Below, piece by piece: positions 62,990-64,000 of a stretch of 64,000 nucleotides of DNA (positions within the stretch are counted from its first letter, which is position 1; each line of letters begins with the position of its first letter). This DNA comes from Pseudoalteromonas sp. NC201 (GTDB lineage Bacteria; Pseudomonadota; Gammaproteobacteria; Enterobacterales; Alteromonadaceae). The notes under the pieces were generated by a model. It was not told where the DNA came from, did no database searches, and saw only the letters and a list, made by a program, of their open reading frames with translations. A program made the translations under genes and the position numbers. The stretch spans positions 2,293,125 to 2,357,124 of the forward strand of contig NZ_CP022522.1 of the NCBI RefSeq assembly GCF_002850255.1. Direction: 5' to 3'.

Positions 62990-63977
62990 ACGTCTAGCGT
63001 TACCTCTGTGTATTCTACTTAGTTTATCTGCCTGTCAGTCTACCAAGCAGGCGGTTGCAAAGGAAGAAAGCTTACCCACTTGGGCTACGCAGCAACCGAG
63101 TTCCGATTATCTAGTGTATGGCGTTGGTTCAGCGAGTCATATTGTAGATAGGACGGAAGCCAAACTTGCCGCCCAAGAAGCAGCTAGATTAGCGATTGCC
63201 AAACAGTTAAATGTGGAAATTGAAGGAACGACACAAGTTGCTCAAAGTCAGGCTAATGGCGATTTTTCGTATCGAGTGGATGAGATTTTATATTCTCGAG
63301 TTCCAAGCATACAATTACAGGGGATCAATATTGAGCAGGAGTTTTACTCCACAGCGCAAAAAACGGCCTATGCCCTTGCCTCATTTAACAAGATTGAGTC
63401 GAGGATGCACGCTGAGCTTGATATTAGGCAACTTGACGAAGAGATCAGTAACGCGACTATTTCGGCACTAACCAATTCAGAAAAACTAAAAGAAGCGATG
63501 GCAATTAAGCGACTAATCGCCAAAAGACGCAAAGCAAACGAATATCACAGGCAATTAGGTGGCGGCAGCATTGCCATACCAACCTCAGTGAGCAACAAAA
63601 ACAAAATGCTGAATGATTTTATTCAGTCATTAACTTTTAGTATTTCATCAAAGTTTTGGGGACAGGAGTCTATCCGCAACCAGTTAGCCGAAAGCTTGAC
63701 TAAGCAAGGTCTTACTGTTGTGGGTGAAAAACAAAGTGCAGACTTTCAAATTGACTTTCGCGTAGATTTCGAAGACGTAAAGAAAAACAGCACTTATTAT
63801 GTTTTTGCCAACTCGAGTTTAACACTCATGGAAAACGATAAAGAAAAGGCGCATGTTTCTGCACAAATAAAAGCAGCGTCTAGTTTTGAGAATATGGCTA
63901 AGTCTAATGCTGAAGAAAAGTCAGCAAAAATGCTAAGCAAAAAGCTGACGATGTTAATCATTGATAGTAAAATCTAA
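62979..63977 (+). CDS. LPP20-domain lipoprotein, larger
   Basis: A 332-residue lipoprotein from the chosen start (LALPLCILLSLSAC, lipobox LSAC). The N-terminal LPP20-like domain has LPTWATQQPSSDYLVYGVGSASHIVDRTEAKLAAQEAARLAIAKQL. A further domain follows, about residues 185-332, with no known match. An ATG at 62937 inside lpoB would add 14 residues. It is the last gene of the lipoprotein operon. Its N-terminal domain resembles the LPP20 gene at 59951-60529, so both may act together. Confidence 0.85.
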   Translation: MVSKRLALPLCILLSLSACQSTKQAVAKEESLPTWATQQPSSDYLVYGVGSASHIVDRTEAKLAAQEAARLAIAKQLNVEIEGTTQVAQSQANGDFSYRVDEILYSRVPSIQLQGINIEQEFYSTAQKTAYALASFNKIESRMHAELDIRQLDEEISNATISALTNSEKLKEAMAIKRLIAKRRKANEYHRQLGGGSIAIPTSVSNKNKMLNDFIQSLTFSISSKFWGQESIRNQLAESLTKQGLTVVGEKQSADFQIDFRVDFEDVKKNSTYYVFANSSLTLMENDKEKAHVSAQIKAASSFENMAKSNAEEKSAKMLSKKLTMLIIDSKI

Positions 63978-63981
63978 AGTA

Positions 63982-64000
63982 AGGCCCTTTAATAGGGCCT
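63982..64000 (+). terminator. Probable terminator, cut by the window end
   Basis: AGGCCCT (63982-63988) and AGGGCCT (63994-64000) form a stem right after the last gene. A T tract would be beyond the window. Confidence 0.7.

Noticed and set aside
1..64000. rRNA, tRNA or prophage structural genes
   Set aside because: None were recognised on either strand.

Overview
The window looks like chromosomal DNA of a marine gammaproteobacterium, most probably Pseudoalteromonas or a close Alteromonadales relative. This rests on the LiuR-controlled leucine/isovalerate operon, a trp operon with fused trpCF beside yciK, rluB, scpAB, yciO, rnm (yciV), yciB and yciI, a VolA-like surface lipase, and several families of short dispersed repeats. 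No rRNA, tRNA or CRISPR array was seen. Base composition was judged by eye only (AT-rich, moderate GC).

Layout. (1) 1-8.5 kb: liuRABCDE plus both subunits of a 3-oxoacid CoA-transferase, one transcription unit for leucine/isovalerate breakdown, closed by a terminator. (2) 8.5-25.1 kb: a BCCT transporter after a 0.7 kb AT-rich leader, a DUF294/CBS/cNMP protein with a DEDDh exonuclease, solitary astB, two lipoprotein genes, fadE, an ACE-like M2 peptidase lipoprotein, an ABC-2 exporter pair, and a BlaI/M56 pair whose promoter carries two palindromic BlaI-type operators. (3) 25.1-33.1 kb: an accessory region. It has a REP-associated (RAYT-type) transposase flanked by inverted GACACCCACC/GGTGGGTG motifs, an IS110-family element inserted beside such a motif, two 324-bp near-identical direct repeats, a small integron-like cassette cluster without integrase (two genes, three attC-like sites), an IS91-family remnant, and a MerR regulator divergent from a frameshifted epimerase gene. 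(4) 33.2-53.6 kb: core genes including sohB, a Pla-1/cef (VolA-like) lipase, yciK, rluB, scpBA, yciO-type, rnm, the complete trpEGD(CF)BA operon, an HU-family gene, yciB and yciI. Two palindromic repeat elements in inverted orientation sit beside the yciK and rluB terminators. (5) 53.7-64 kb: a PepSY / PhoP-PhoQ-like operon, an AI-2E family permease, a TIGR01777 epimerase, an MltC-like transglycosylase, and a group of envelope lipoproteins (LPP20, COG3014, LpoB-like, LPP20).

The most unusual feature is the trp control region (43.05-43.28 kb). It holds two complete attenuators in tandem. Each has its own leader peptide (three and four consecutive Trp codons), antiterminator and intrinsic terminator, and both lie between one promoter and trpE. 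The integrase-less cassette cluster and the RAYT/IS110/repeat patch are the next most interesting.

Functionally the window combines branched-chain amino acid and fatty acid catabolism, tryptophan synthesis, ribosome/rRNA and chromosome maintenance (rluB, rnm, scpAB), and envelope biogenesis. Several annotated starts were moved from upstream GTG/TTG codons to internal starts with better Shine-Dalgarno spacing or signal peptides; each entry states this.
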